DNA from: Pediococcus parvulus
Lineage (GTDB): Bacteria > Bacillota > Bacilli > Lactobacillales > Lactobacillaceae
Assembly (NCBI RefSeq): GCF_007990205.1
Contig: NZ_BJWE01000005.1
Coordinates: 1 to 64,000 of the forward strand
Direction of reading: 5' to 3'
Length of the DNA stretch: 64,000 nucleotides
Part shown: positions 27,123 through 35,812 of the stretch, in pieces
Layout of the letters: each line of letters opens with the position of its first letter
Position numbering within the stretch: the stretch's first letter is position 1
Program-made: the position numbers and the translations under genes
Notes under the pieces: model-generated
What the model saw: only the letters and a program-made list of their open reading frames with translations
What the model was told of the DNA's origin: nothing
Database searches by the model: none

Positions 27123-27899
27123 TTACGATAAAACATTTTCTAGACCAACCGTTAGTTCCTTTAATGAACCAACTTTATGAACTGCAATGGCCACACCTTT
27201 CATAAAGGAATCACGATTAAACGAATCTTGACGAATTGTTAGCGCTTCGCCTTCGCCACCAAACAAAACTTGTTCATGAGCCACATAGCCTGGCAACCGA
27301 ACTGAATGAATTCGGATCCCTTTATAATTAGCGCCTCGTGCACCCTCTAACGTCTCTTTAAATTCTGGGGCATCATTGGCCTCGCGAACCTCACTAATTT
27401 GTTTAGCAGTGCTTAAAGCTGTTCCAGAAGGTGCATCCAACTTATCTTCGTGATGCATTTCAATAATTTCAACATCTGGGAAGTAAGTTGCCGCTTCTTT
27501 AGCGAATTTCATCAACAAAACTGCTGAAATTCCAAAGTTAGGAACGATCAAACCGGCTGTACCTTGTTCTTTAGCATAGGCTTTTAAATCAGCAACCTGC
27601 TGATCCGTCAAACCACTAGTCCCAATCACTGGTCTGATATGGTTTTTCAATGCAAATTTAGCATTATCAAACACCCCAGCAGGCGTACTGAAATCAATCC
27701 ACACATCTGCTTCGACAGGTTTGGTCGTTAAATTATTGAAAATCTGGACATCCTCATCTAATCCATAACTTGCAGAATTTATATCCGTTGCGTCAGGACT
27801 GAATGCCCCAACCAATTTAAAATCCTCAGTTTTTTTGATAAGGTTGAGTGTTTTTTGCCCCATTGATCCACGAAAACCCGCTACAATTATTTTAATCAT
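27123..27899 (-). CDS. dapB: 4-hydroxy-tetrahydrodipicolinate reductase
   Basis: A 258-aa enzyme that reduces the DapA product to tetrahydrodipicolinate with NAD(P)[10 protein letters not shown] at residues 8-16 is the nucleotide-binding loop, and the catalytic signature [19 protein letters not shown] around residues 145-163 is complete. Its start overlaps the dapA end by 8 bp, indicating coupling. Ribosome binding site TAGGAG. Confidence 0.97.
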   Translation of the reverse strand: MIKIIVAGFRGSMGQKTLNLIKKTEDFKLVGAFSPDATDINSASYGLDEDVQIFNNLTTKPVEADVWIDFSTPAGVFDNAKFALKNHIRPVIGTSGLTDQQVADLKAYAKEQGTAGLIVPNFGISAVLLMKFAKEAATYFPDVEIIEMHHEDKLDAPSGTALSTAKQISEVREANDAPEFKETLEGARGANYKGIRIHSVRLPGYVAHEQVLFGGEGEALTIRQDSFNRDSFMKGVAIAVHKVGSLKELTVGLENVLS

Positions 27900-28818
27900 G
27901 ATTAACTCCTAACTCGGCCAAACTACCCTTGTTTTCTAATGCATCCTCATTCAAATCCAAAGCTTTTGCTAACGTAGCCCGTTCCGCTTTGTTCAAAGGC
28001 AAAATTGGTAAACGACATCCGCCGACCTGATAACCTTGTGCGGTTAAGACAGCTTTTACAGGGGATGGTGAAGGATACAAGAACAACGCCTGCATTTTTG
28101 GTGTTAATCTTCGTTGTAACTTGCCAGCTAACGCAGTGTTACCTGCATAAAAAGCATCTAACATTTGGCGCATATCTTGGCCATAAACGTGGGCTGCCAC
28201 AGAAACAACCCCTTTAGCACCAATCGCAATTCCAGGTAAGGCTTGGGCATCTTCACCGGTATAAACCATGAAATCATCTGGCGTATGTTCCACTAAAAAC
28301 TCCAGATCTTCCAATGAAGTACACTGTTTAACAGCTTGAATATTAGGATGTTGGGCAAGTTTAACGACCGTTTCGTTTGCCATCGTGACACCTGTTCGAC
28401 CAGGAATATTATAAATGGCCACTGGAATCGGCGAAGCATCCGCCACCGTTGTAAAATGCGCAATCATGCCGCGTTGATTTGGTTTGTTGTAATAAGGAAC
28501 CACAACAAGTGCCATATCAATCCCTTCAATTTGACCAACTTCTTTAGTCAATTCAGTAGTTTGTAAAGTATTGTTGCTTCCAGTTCCGGCAATAACAGGC
28601 ACCCTGCCATTCACAATTTTGCCAAATTTCGTATATAATTCAATTTTTTCATCGTGCGTTAAATTGGGCGTTTCCCCCGTCGTTCCGCCAATGATAAAGC
28701 CATGACTACCAGTTTCTAATAGGTGATTGGTCAACGTTTCAAGGGCGTCAAAATCAATGTGGTTTTGGTCGTCAAATGGCGTCACAATTGCGGTTAAAAT
28801 ATCTGCATCTTTAAACAT
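27892..28818 (-). CDS. dapA: 4-hydroxy-tetrahydrodipicolinate synthase
   Basis: A 308-aa TIM-barrel aldolase that condenses pyruvate with aspartate semialdehyde. [15 protein letters not shown] (residues 44-58) and [11 protein letters not shown] (near 137) are diagnostic. The Schiff-base lysine expected after IQAVK is present ([11 protein letters not shown]). It follows dapL by 15 bp and overlaps dapB by 8 bp in the lysine operon. Confidence 0.97.
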   Translation of the reverse strand: MFKDADILTAIVTPFDDQNHIDFDALETLTNHLLETGSHGFIIGGTTGETPNLTHDEKIELYTKFGKIVNGRVPVIAGTGSNNTLQTTELTKEVGQIEGIDMALVVVPYYNKPNQRGMIAHFTTVADASPIPVAIYNIPGRTGVTMANETVVKLAQHPNIQAVKQCTSLEDLEFLVEHTPDDFMVYTGEDAQALPGIAIGAKGVVSVAAHVYGQDMRQMLDAFYAGNTALAGKLQRRLTPKMQALFLYPSPSPVKAVLTAQGYQVGGCRLPILPLNKAERATLAKALDLNEDALENKGSLAELGVNHD

Positions 28819-28833
28819 CCGTATCCTTCTTTC

Positions 28834-30003
28834 CTAATTTTCTTTTGTTTGCATTCGATTTAATAGAAATCCTTTAATAGCCTGAATGCCAATCTCAATT
28901 GCTTTTGGATTAGGCTTTAATGTGGCTGAATGAAGTTGAGAATCATCGTCAACTCCTAGCCAAAACATGGTTCCTGGAAATTTAGCGAGCAAATAACCAA
29001 AATCTTCACCTGTCATTGCGGGTTTCGTTTCAACAAATTGCACATCTTCTGTTTGTTTCATATAGGTAATAAAGTTTCGAGTAAGTTTCGGGTTGTTTTC
29101 AACTGGCCAATAGCCGCCCTGATTAAGCTTCACCACTACTTTGGCCTGATAACTTTGCGCAATGCCATCCGCAACCTCTTGAATTCGCTGATCAATATGT
29201 TCAATCATCTTTTGTGTTAACCCACGAATCGTGCCTTCCAAACGGGCATGACCCGCGATCACATTGCGAATGCTACCAGCATCAAATTTACCAAAAGTAA
29301 TGACGCCGCCTTCAATTGGATCCACACTGCGGGAAATAATGGTCTGCACTTGATTAATAAACTGGCTCGCAGCCACCACCATATCATTTGCATCCTGTGG
29401 AAAAGCCGCATGACCACCCTTCCCATAGAAATCCACGTCAACTTCAGTGGTTCCGGCAAACAAAGTCCCCATCCGACAACCAATCGCACCAGTGGGTAAA
29501 TCAGGATTGTCATGCAATCCGTAAAACTCATCTGGACACCATTTACCAGTGAAAATCTGCTTTTCATAAGCAGTTTTGCCACCGTTCAAGCTTTCCTCAG
29601 CCGGTTGGAAGAAAAACAACAAGTTATCTTTCGGCTGGTTAGCTGCAAAATAGTCGAGTAAGCCAAGTGCAACACTCATATGAATATCATGGCCACAGGC
29701 GTGCATCACATTGGGATGTTTAGAAGCAAATGGCAATCCAGTTTGTTCTGCAACTGGTAGTCCATCAATATCTGTTCGATAGCCAATTGTCCGTTCAGAT
29801 GCACTCCCGTGAACTAACACGAGTAACGCGGTCGGCATTTCTGGCGGAGTTTGAATTTCCAAATTAGTTTGGTCGAACTGAAGCACCGTTCTTTTAATGA
29901 AAGCATGGGTTTCCGTTTCTTGCATCGCAAGTTCTGGAATCTGATGCAAGCTTTGATAAATTTTGATTAATTGAGGCTCTGTTAACATTGCTTGTTTGTT
30001 CAT
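28834..30003 (-). CDS. dapL: N-acetyldiaminopimelate deacetylase (M20 family)
   Basis: A 389-aa M20 amidohydrolase of the YkuR/HipO group. Metal ligands are visible in MHACGHDIHM (near residue 100) and the catalytic FFQPAEESLNGG near residue 133, with a late GEDFGYLLAKFPG segment. In context it removes acetate from N-acetyl-LL-DAP, the last acetyl-branch step before the DapF epimerase. The start is 4 bp after the dapH stop and its ribosome binding site is weak, so translational coupling is likely. Generic annotation would be amidohydrolase; the operon defines the role. Confidence 0.92.
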   Translation of the reverse strand: MNKQAMLTEPQLIKIYQSLHQIPELAMQETETHAFIKRTVLQFDQTNLEIQTPPEMPTALLVLVHGSASERTIGYRTDIDGLPVAEQTGLPFASKHPNVMHACGHDIHMSVALGLLDYFAANQPKDNLLFFFQPAEESLNGGKTAYEKQIFTGKWCPDEFYGLHDNPDLPTGAIGCRMGTLFAGTTEVDVDFYGKGGHAAFPQDANDMVVAASQFINQVQTIISRSVDPIEGGVITFGKFDAGSIRNVIAGHARLEGTIRGLTQKMIEHIDQRIQEVADGIAQSYQAKVVVKLNQGGYWPVENNPKLTRNFITYMKQTEDVQFVETKPAMTGEDFGYLLAKFPGTMFWLGVDDDSQLHSATLKPNPKAIEIGIQAIKGFLLNRMQTKEN

Positions 30004-30007
30004 AACT

Positions 30008-30718
30008 TTACAGCTTTCTTAAAGTGTCCTCGAGTTCTGTCTTTGACCGAGTTTGGTCATCAATATCTTTCATTTTGCGGGCAGGCACACCAGCCACCAT
30101 CGTGTATGGGGCAACATCATGCGTCACAACCGCACCAGCAGCCACAACTGCCCCTTCTCCAACGTGAACACCTTCCAAAACAACGGAATTTGCCCCAATC
30201 ATGACATTATCATCAATGCGCACGGGTTGGGCAGACGCCGGCTCAACCACGCCAGCTAAAACAGTTCCGGCACCAATATGAGCATGTTTTCCGACAATCG
30301 CACGACCGCCCATGACAACTCCCATATCAATCATGGTGTCTTCACCAACCTCAGCGCCAATGTTGATCAATGCTCCCATCATAATGACGGCATTGTCACC
30401 GATCACAACTTGATCCCGGATAATTGCCCCGGGTTCGATGCGCGCATTGATGTTCTTAGTGTCCAACAATGGGACCGCTGAATTACGTCCATCATTTTCA
30501 ACTTCATAATCTTCAATAACTGCTTTGTTGTTCTCAAGAAATGGTTTAACATCTGCCCAATCGCCAAAAACGGTTCCGGTTTTGGTTTCTACAAACGCTC
30601 GGACGCCTTTTGGAACATCAAGTTTAGTCAAATCACCTTTTAGAGTGACCTTTACGGGTGTTTTTTTCTTGGCGTTACTGATAAAATCAATGATTTCACG
30701 TGCATCTAACTGTGCCAT
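30008..30718 (-). CDS. dapH: Tetrahydrodipicolinate N-acetyltransferase
   Basis: A 236-aa trimeric left-handed beta-helix acyltransferase. An N-terminal DapH domain (residues 1-85) precedes hexapeptide repeats such as [20 protein letters not shown], the [15 protein letters not shown] block and the [15 protein letters not shown] block. It acetylates tetrahydrodipicolinate with acetyl-CoA, defining the acetylase rather than succinylase or dehydrogenase variant of the DAP pathway. Ribosome binding site GGAAGGA. It lies between lysA and dapL. Confidence 0.95.
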   Translation of the reverse strand: MAQLDAREIIDFISNAKKKTPVKVTLKGDLTKLDVPKGVRAFVETKTGTVFGDWADVKPFLENNKAVIEDYEVENDGRNSAVPLLDTKNINARIEPGAIIRDQVVIGDNAVIMMGALINIGAEVGEDTMIDMGVVMGGRAIVGKHAHIGAGTVLAGVVEPASAQPVRIDDNVMIGANSVVLEGVHVGEGAVVAAGAVVTHDVAPYTMVAGVPARKMKDIDDQTRSKTELEDTLRKL

Positions 30719-30838
30719 GGATAAAATCCTTCCTTTATATAAACTTTTTTATTTTTCGTTGTCAGGTTATCATAAGGCTCAATGGTTATTTGAACTTTAA
30801 AAATTCTCGATTCTTCTATATTATATGGCATTCAGCAA

Positions 30839-32143
30839 CTAAACAAAACTGCAATCCAGTTTGACCAAATCTTCATAACTTTCTCGTTTAACAATGACTT
30901 GTGCTTTACCTTTTTCGACAAACACCACCGCTGGCCGCGGATTTCGATTATAATTTGACGCCATTGAATACCCGTAAGCACCAGTAGCTGGAATTACCAA
31001 AACATCACCAGGCTGCGATTTAGGTAAGGCTTGTTTTTGAATCAAAATATCGCCTGATTCACAATATTTACCTGCAATTCTAACCGTTTCATCTGGTTTA
31101 GCCGTTGCCTGATTAGCTAAAACGGCTTCATATTTGGCCTCATAAAGCGCCGGTCGAATGTTATCGCCCATCCCGCCATCCACCGTCACATATGGGCGAA
31201 TGCCAGGTACTTCTTTTCTTGAGCCAATTGTATATAAGCTATATCCCGCGGGGCCTGCAATGGAACGGCCCGGTTCAATCCAAATGGCCGGCATTTTTAG
31301 CTGACGTAACGTGACCTGCTTTTGGACGGCCTTCACAATTGCGTCAACAAATTCTTCGGGTGCCAGCGGATCATCTTCTTTGGTGTACTGAATCCCAAAG
31401 CCCCCACCAATATTTAAGACTCGGGTTTCAAAGTTAAACTTCTTTTGCCAGTCAGCAGCCAAATCAACTAATTTTTGGGCTGCCATGACAAACCCATTAA
31501 CCTCAAAGATTTGTGAACCAATGTGAGCATGAATACCAAGCATCTCTAGTTGTGAATTTGCTAACACCTGCTGCAACGCTTTTTGCGCTTGCCCAGATTG
31601 AATATCAAAGCCGAATTTGCTATCCTCTTGACCAGTTTGGTCATACTTATGGGTATGCGCTGAAACACCGGGCGTTAAACGTAACATGACTTTAATTGTC
31701 TGTTGTTTTTCTTTCAAGATTTCGCTTAGTAACTCAATTTCGTGAAAATTATCTAAAATCACAACCCCGATATGATGATCCACGGCCATTTCCAATTCTG
31801 CGCGTGATTTGTTATTGCCGTGAAAACTAACTTTTTCCATTGGAAAGCCAGCTTTGATGGCCGTATATAACTCGCCACCTGATACCACATCAATGTGCGC
31901 GTCCTCTTGATTGACAAGTTGAAACATCCCAACTGTGGCAAATGCTTTGCTGGCATAACTCACGGCGTAATCGACTTGATTACGCTCAAACACCTTTTTA
32001 AACCGCCGAATTTGTTGGCGGATTGCTGAGACATCATAGGCAATTAGCGGCGTCCCATAAGTATGCGCCAATTCTACGGCATCAGCCCCATCAATCATTA
32101 AATGTCCTGCTTCGTTTACTTGTTGCTCCCCTTGAGTACCCAT
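30839..32143 (-). CDS. lysA: Diaminopimelate decarboxylase
   Basis: A 434-aa PLP enzyme of the alanine-racemase fold. It decarboxylates meso-DAP to lysine. The PLP lysine is in VSYASKAFAT near residue 62; LNIGGGFGI is near 245, and the substrate-contacting GKYCESGDIL is near 350 with the active cysteine. It is the first gene of the operon, directly after the lysine riboswitch terminator. About 120 bp separate it from dapH, with no strong terminator. Ribosome binding site GTGGGG. Confidence 0.97.
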   Translation of the reverse strand: MGTQGEQQVNEAGHLMIDGADAVELAHTYGTPLIAYDVSAIRQQIRRFKKVFERNQVDYAVSYASKAFATVGMFQLVNQEDAHIDVVSGGELYTAIKAGFPMEKVSFHGNNKSRAELEMAVDHHIGVVILDNFHEIELLSEILKEKQQTIKVMLRLTPGVSAHTHKYDQTGQEDSKFGFDIQSGQAQKALQQVLANSQLEMLGIHAHIGSQIFEVNGFVMAAQKLVDLAADWQKKFNFETRVLNIGGGFGIQYTKEDDPLAPEEFVDAIVKAVQKQVTLRQLKMPAIWIEPGRSIAGPAGYSLYTIGSRKEVPGIRPYVTVDGGMGDNIRPALYEAKYEAVLANQATAKPDETVRIAGKYCESGDILIQKQALPKSQPGDVLVIPATGAYGYSMASNYNRNPRPAVVFVEKGKAQVIVKRESYEDLVKLDCSFV

Positions 32144-32180
32144 TTATTTACCCCACTAGTTTTATAATTATTTTATTAAA

Positions 32181-32430
32181 CAAAAAAGAGACCTTTTTGT
32201 TTAGCGCAAACAAAAAGATCCCAGAATGAGTTCATTATTATTCTGTATCAATTGTCGATAGCGCCCCGCAGCCGACATGTTTTGCTGCGACAGTCCGCAG
32301 TCTGTTAAACTACGTCCCAGCACACCAAACCCCTATCCAGATTTGACGCTTCGGCAACCGCCCCTTTCACTAGCTTCATAATTTGATAGAAATTCCACTA
32401 ATTACTCTTGTTGGTTGCGACCTCTTAAAT
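32181..32430 (-). ncRNA. Lysine riboswitch (L box) of the lysA-dap-asd operon
   Basis: Read on the minus strand, the leader carries L-box landmarks in order: AGAGGTCGC (32425-32417), GTGAAAGGGGCGG, TTGCCGAAGCG, GCTGGGACGTAG and GACTGTCGC. It ends in a terminator (GACCTTTTTGTTT/AAACAAAAAGATC, 32190-32220) with a T run just before lysA. Lysine binding would favour termination and shut off the whole biosynthetic operon. Confidence 0.93.
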
Positions 32431-32438
32431 TATTAAAA

Positions 32439-32467
32439 AGTTTATAATACTTCTCACAGATAGTCAA
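32439..32467 (-). promoter_or_regulatory. Promoter of the lysine operon
   Basis: On the minus strand TTGACT (32467-32462) and TAAACT (32444-32439) are 17 bp apart, ending just before the L box. Confidence 0.7.
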
Positions 32468-32472
32468 CCCCC

Positions 32473-32619
32473 TTACTCCAATAAAATTCCCTGTAGCTCT
32501 TTTGTATCAGTTAAAACAACTTTATCTCCATTTAATTTAGAGCTGCTAATATCGAGCTTGTTTAGTTCTAACATTGCTTTCACATGTAGTTTTGAACTGC
32601 GGCCAGCCGCATTGTTTTC
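32473..32619 (-). pseudogene. Orphan C-terminal coding remnant upstream of the L box
   Basis: A 48-codon open stretch on the minus strand ends in TAA (32475-32473). It reads as protein-like sequence: NNAAGRSSKLHVKAMLELNK, then LDISSSKLNG, then DKVVLTDTKELQGILLE. Upstream in frame is a TAA and there is no good start, so it looks like the 3' remnant of a lost gene. The family was not recognised. The lysine operon promoter begins a few bases after its stop. Confidence 0.4.
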
Positions 32620-32687
32620 TTAAATCAAAAATAAAAAACTTACTACTAAGTATTTCTTATAATTGATTAATTCAAAGAATAATTTAG

Positions 32688-32715
32688 TTGCTATTCATCA
32701 AAAAAATGCTAAAAT
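32688..32715 (+). promoter_or_regulatory. Promoter of the aspartate kinase gene
   Basis: TTGCTA (32688-32693) and TAAAAT (32710-32715) with a 16-bp spacer lie 65 bp before the start. No L box is visible on this side. Confidence 0.6.
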
Positions 32716-32779
32716 TCACAATAACTAATCAAACTTTAATAAAATATAATTTTTGAAAACTAGAAAGGATTTTTTACTC

Positions 32780-34174
32780 ATGAAGGTTGTTAAATTTGGC
32801 GGTAGCTCATTAGCAGACGGCGCCCATTTTCAAAAAGTCATCTCCATCATTAAGGCTGATCCTGCACGACAGATTGTCGTTGTTTCCGCACCAGGGAAAC
32901 GATTTTCTGAAGATACAAAGGTCACCGATCTCCTAATCACCTACGCTCAAAGGGTAATTGATCATCAAGATCCAAAAACGGTTGTGGATAAAATTAGTCA
33001 ACGCTACCAAGCGATTAGTGATTTCTTTGGATTGCCAGCTAGACCAATTGACAAAATCATCAAAAAGCTTCGGTCACTACCCCTTGAATATTATCCAAGC
33101 AACACGTATTTGATGGCTGCCTTCAAAGCGCATGGTGAACGTCTTAATGCCATGTTGTTAACCGCCGTGCTCAATCATCTGAACATCCCTGCTCGCTTTG
33201 TGGATCCTTTTGAGGCAGGAATTATCGTAACTGACGATCCGAGTGACGCCTCTGTTTTACCAGAAACTTACGAAAATTTAGCGCATCTAAAGGTTACAGA
33301 AGAAAAACTAATTTTTCCTGGTTTCTTTGGGTTTACGCCGAATGGCCAGATTGCCACCTTTTCCCGCGGTGGTTCCGATATCACCGGCGCAATTGTTTCC
33401 CGAGGACTAAAAGCCGATTTATACGAAAATTTCACTGACGTTGATGCCATTTACGCGGCCGATCCACGGATTGTAGATCATCCCCATGCCATTAAGAAAA
33501 TGACCTACCGCGAAATGCGCGAACTTTCTTATGCAGGTTTTTCCGTGTTTCATGATGAGGCAATCATTCCGGCAATTGAAGGCCAGGTCCCAATCAATGT
33601 GAAAAACACTAATCATCCCGAATTACCGGGAACTTTAATCGTTCCAGAAGATAGTTTTGAGCCCCACCGCACCATCACGGGTGTAGCAAGTTCCGATCGA
33701 TTTGCGGCTCTATATCTGCACCGTTACCTGCTAAATAAAGAAGTTGGTTTTACATTAAAACTCCTTCAAATTTTATATAAATATGATGTTTCTTATGAAC
33801 ATATGCCTTCTGGAATTGATGACTTAACCATAATCTTTGACAAAAACCAGTTAGACAACGAAACTATTCATGAGATGTGTCATGACATTAAAAATACGTT
33901 GCATCCAGATCAACTTGATTGGATTGATGATTATGCGATTATCATGGTGGTTGGTGAAGGTATGCGGTCAAAAGTTGGGACAATTGAAAATATCATCCGT
34001 CCCCTCGCTGAAAACAACATTGGTGTTCACATGATCAATCAGGGTGCTTCACGAATTTCAATTATGTTAGGCACCAAACAAGCAGACGCCAAAAAAGCCA
34101 TCAAACAAATCTATCAACAGTTTTTCACATGTCAAACTGACACCCACGAAAGGAGCACTACTCATGCAGATTGA
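32780..34174 (+). CDS. Aspartate kinase
   Basis: A 464-aa enzyme that phosphorylates aspartate, the first step of the aspartate family. VVKFGGSSLADG is at residues 3-14; the substrate/nucleotide segment FSRGGSDITGAIVS lies near residue 200, with YENFTDVDAIYAADPRIV after it. Two C-terminal ACT repeats (from about residue 310) indicate feedback control. Length resembles the YclM/ThrD-type monofunctional kinases. The ATG at 32780 follows GAAAGGA by about 10 nt. It overlaps dapF by 11 bp and is divergent from the lysine operon, so it escapes the riboswitch. Confidence 0.93.
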   Translation: MKVVKFGGSSLADGAHFQKVISIIKADPARQIVVVSAPGKRFSEDTKVTDLLITYAQRVIDHQDPKTVVDKISQRYQAISDFFGLPARPIDKIIKKLRSLPLEYYPSNTYLMAAFKAHGERLNAMLLTAVLNHLNIPARFVDPFEAGIIVTDDPSDASVLPETYENLAHLKVTEEKLIFPGFFGFTPNGQIATFSRGGSDITGAIVSRGLKADLYENFTDVDAIYAADPRIVDHPHAIKKMTYREMRELSYAGFSVFHDEAIIPAIEGQVPINVKNTNHPELPGTLIVPEDSFEPHRTITGVASSDRFAALYLHRYLLNKEVGFTLKLLQILYKYDVSYEHMPSGIDDLTIIFDKNQLDNETIHEMCHDIKNTLHPDQLDWIDDYAIIMVVGEGMRSKVGTIENIIRPLAENNIGVHMINQGASRISIMLGTKQADAKKAIKQIYQQFFTCQTDTHERSTTHAD

Positions 34175-35165
34175 TAAAGTTCATGGTTCCGAAAACCACT
34201 TCTTTTTACTCGATCAAACTCAGCTACAAACTAAATTAACTGACCAAGAATTAATTAATTTCGCCACAAAAATTACAAATCCGCAAACCGGACTTTTACA
34301 GGGAGCAGATGGCGTTTTAGTCATTGACGAGCCCACGCACGAAACGGCCTTGGCCCAGATGCGGGTCATTAACGCTGATGGCAGTGAAGCCTCAATGTGT
34401 GGAAATGGGTTACGGACCGTTTCCCGTTATTTAAGTAAAAAATTTCAGGTAGACCAATTTAAAGTTCAAACGCTTAACGCCGATTTAAAAGTCAGTAAAG
34501 CAAAGGATTTTGCGCCAAACGTGCCCGCATTTAGTGTTGAAATTTCACCAGTCTCATTTGATGCGGAAAAGTTACCGTTTCACAATGCAAACCATCAGCA
34601 ATTAGTTGACGAGCCATGGCCAGAACTACTACCAGAACTCAAATTTACCGCACTCGCAGTGCCTAATCCTCATTTGATCAGTTTTGTCTCTGCTGAAGAA
34701 TTAGCATCTGATGACCTAGGGACTTTAGGGAAACGTCTCAACGAACCCAACCCTTACTTTCCAGACGGCGTAAATGTCAGTTTTGCGGAAATTTTGGGTC
34801 AAAATAAATTATTTGTTCGTACTTTTGAACGAGGAGTTGGCTTCACCAATGCTTGTGGAACCGGCATGTCAGCTACTAGTTTGGCATTTGCCCTCACCCA
34901 TCCTGATGAAGGTCAGTTTGATCAAGAAATCACCGTTTATAATCTCGGTGGCTTAGTTAAAACCAACGTCCACAAACGAAATGGCATCTATGATATTGAT
35001 TTAATTGGAAATGCGACGGTCACACATCACCTTGAGATTTCCGAAGCTGACCTGCATGCCGCTAAATTAACTGATGTTCAAATCAACAAAACGGATGAAG
35101 AAACAAGTTATCAAAAATTTGTGACACAATTGCCAAAAATCAACAATATTTCCGTTAAATCATAA
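34164..35165 (+). CDS. dapF: Diaminopimelate epimerase
   Basis: A 333-aa cofactor-independent epimerase that converts LL-DAP to meso-DAP. Both catalytic cysteines are in their signatures: SMCGNGLRTVSRYL near residue 78 and TNACGTGMSAT near residue 230. The C-terminus is longer than in E. coli DapF (274 aa), with an extra ~45-residue tail as in other lactobacilli. It is coupled to the kinase gene by an 11-bp overlap; AAAGGAG precedes the ATG. Confidence 0.95.
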   Translation: MQIDKVHGSENHFFLLDQTQLQTKLTDQELINFATKITNPQTGLLQGADGVLVIDEPTHETALAQMRVINADGSEASMCGNGLRTVSRYLSKKFQVDQFKVQTLNADLKVSKAKDFAPNVPAFSVEISPVSFDAEKLPFHNANHQQLVDEPWPELLPELKFTALAVPNPHLISFVSAEELASDDLGTLGKRLNEPNPYFPDGVNVSFAEILGQNKLFVRTFERGVGFTNACGTGMSATSLAFALTHPDEGQFDQEITVYNLGGLVKTNVHKRNGIYDIDLIGNATVTHHLEISEADLHAAKLTDVQINKTDEETSYQKFVTQLPKINNISVKS

Positions 35166-35168
35166 AAA

Positions 35169-35204
35169 AAGAGGCCGGACAAAAACTATGTTTTGTCCGG
35201 TCTA
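35169..35204 (+). terminator. dapF terminator
   Basis: AGGCCGGACAAAA pairs with TTTTGTCCGGTCT, followed by ATTTATATTT. Confidence 0.85.
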
Positions 35205-35240
35205 TTTATATTTCCCCAAATATTATTTCTAAAACGTGGG

Positions 35241-35284
35241 AAAAAGCAGATTCTTCCGCCTATCTTCAGAATCTAACGCCTTTT
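35241..35284 (-). terminator. Terminator of the MFS-DUF4811 operon
   Basis: On the minus strand AGATTCT (35274-35268) pairs with AGAATCT (35254-35248), followed by GCTTTTT. Confidence 0.7.
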
Positions 35285-35298
35285 GTCCACTTTTTATT

Positions 35299-35811
35299 TT
35301 ATTGTTTTTGATGAGAAACCTTCTCCAACGTCCAACCATACATTAAATGGAATTCATAGTCTTGGCTGACAAACTGCTTATTGGGAACGCCATTGCTAAA
35401 TAACAAGCGCATTTCCTCGTTTTTATAAACGCGTGTTTTACGAGTAATCTTGACTTGATTCAACTTAGAATTTCGTTTAATTTTGGTAGTTCCGGTTGTA
35501 GGGTCCGTCTTAGCCAGTTTTTGCTGCAATGGATTTGTGGCGTAATAATAAATTCGCTCATCCTTGGTACCAATTTGTTGATACAAGATGGCATGTTTGC
35601 CCTTCACACTTGAGGTCAACGGATAAGTTTGCGTTTGATTAACTTCTTTCATTCCTAAATAAATATTGTAGTTTAACGCGATTAACACGACACTCCCAAT
35701 ACTTAAAATAAGACCCAAAGTTACCCAAATCATTTTATTAATACCACGGTGCATAAAAATCATGCTACAAGCAAAAAGGATTGCACCAGCGAACAAAAAA
35801 ATAATTATCAT
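35299..35811 (-). CDS. DUF4811-type membrane protein
   Basis: A 170-aa protein with two N-terminal membrane helices and a basic, beta-rich C-terminal domain that is probably extracytoplasmic. It resembles DUF4811 proteins of lactobacilli, which are regularly encoded next to a DHA2 exporter, as here. The ATG at 35811 is 1 bp after the exporter stop and follows GAGGGGGA. Such tight coupling suggests an accessory subunit or partner of the exporter; this is inference. Confidence 0.75.
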   Translation of the reverse strand: MIIIFLFAGAILFACSMIFMHRGINKMIWVTLGLILSIGSVVLIALNYNIYLGMKEVNQTQTYPLTSSVKGKHAILYQQIGTKDERIYYYATNPLQQKLAKTDPTTGTTKIKRNSKLNQVKITRKTRVYKNEEMRLLFSNGVPNKQFVSQDYEFHLMYGWTLEKVSHQKQ

Positions 35812-35812
35812 G

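Noticed and set aside
32161-32180. TTATAATTATTTTATT near lysA as a PerR box
   Set aside because: It sits between the L-box terminator and lysA in very A/T-rich DNA, and a match there is expected by chance.
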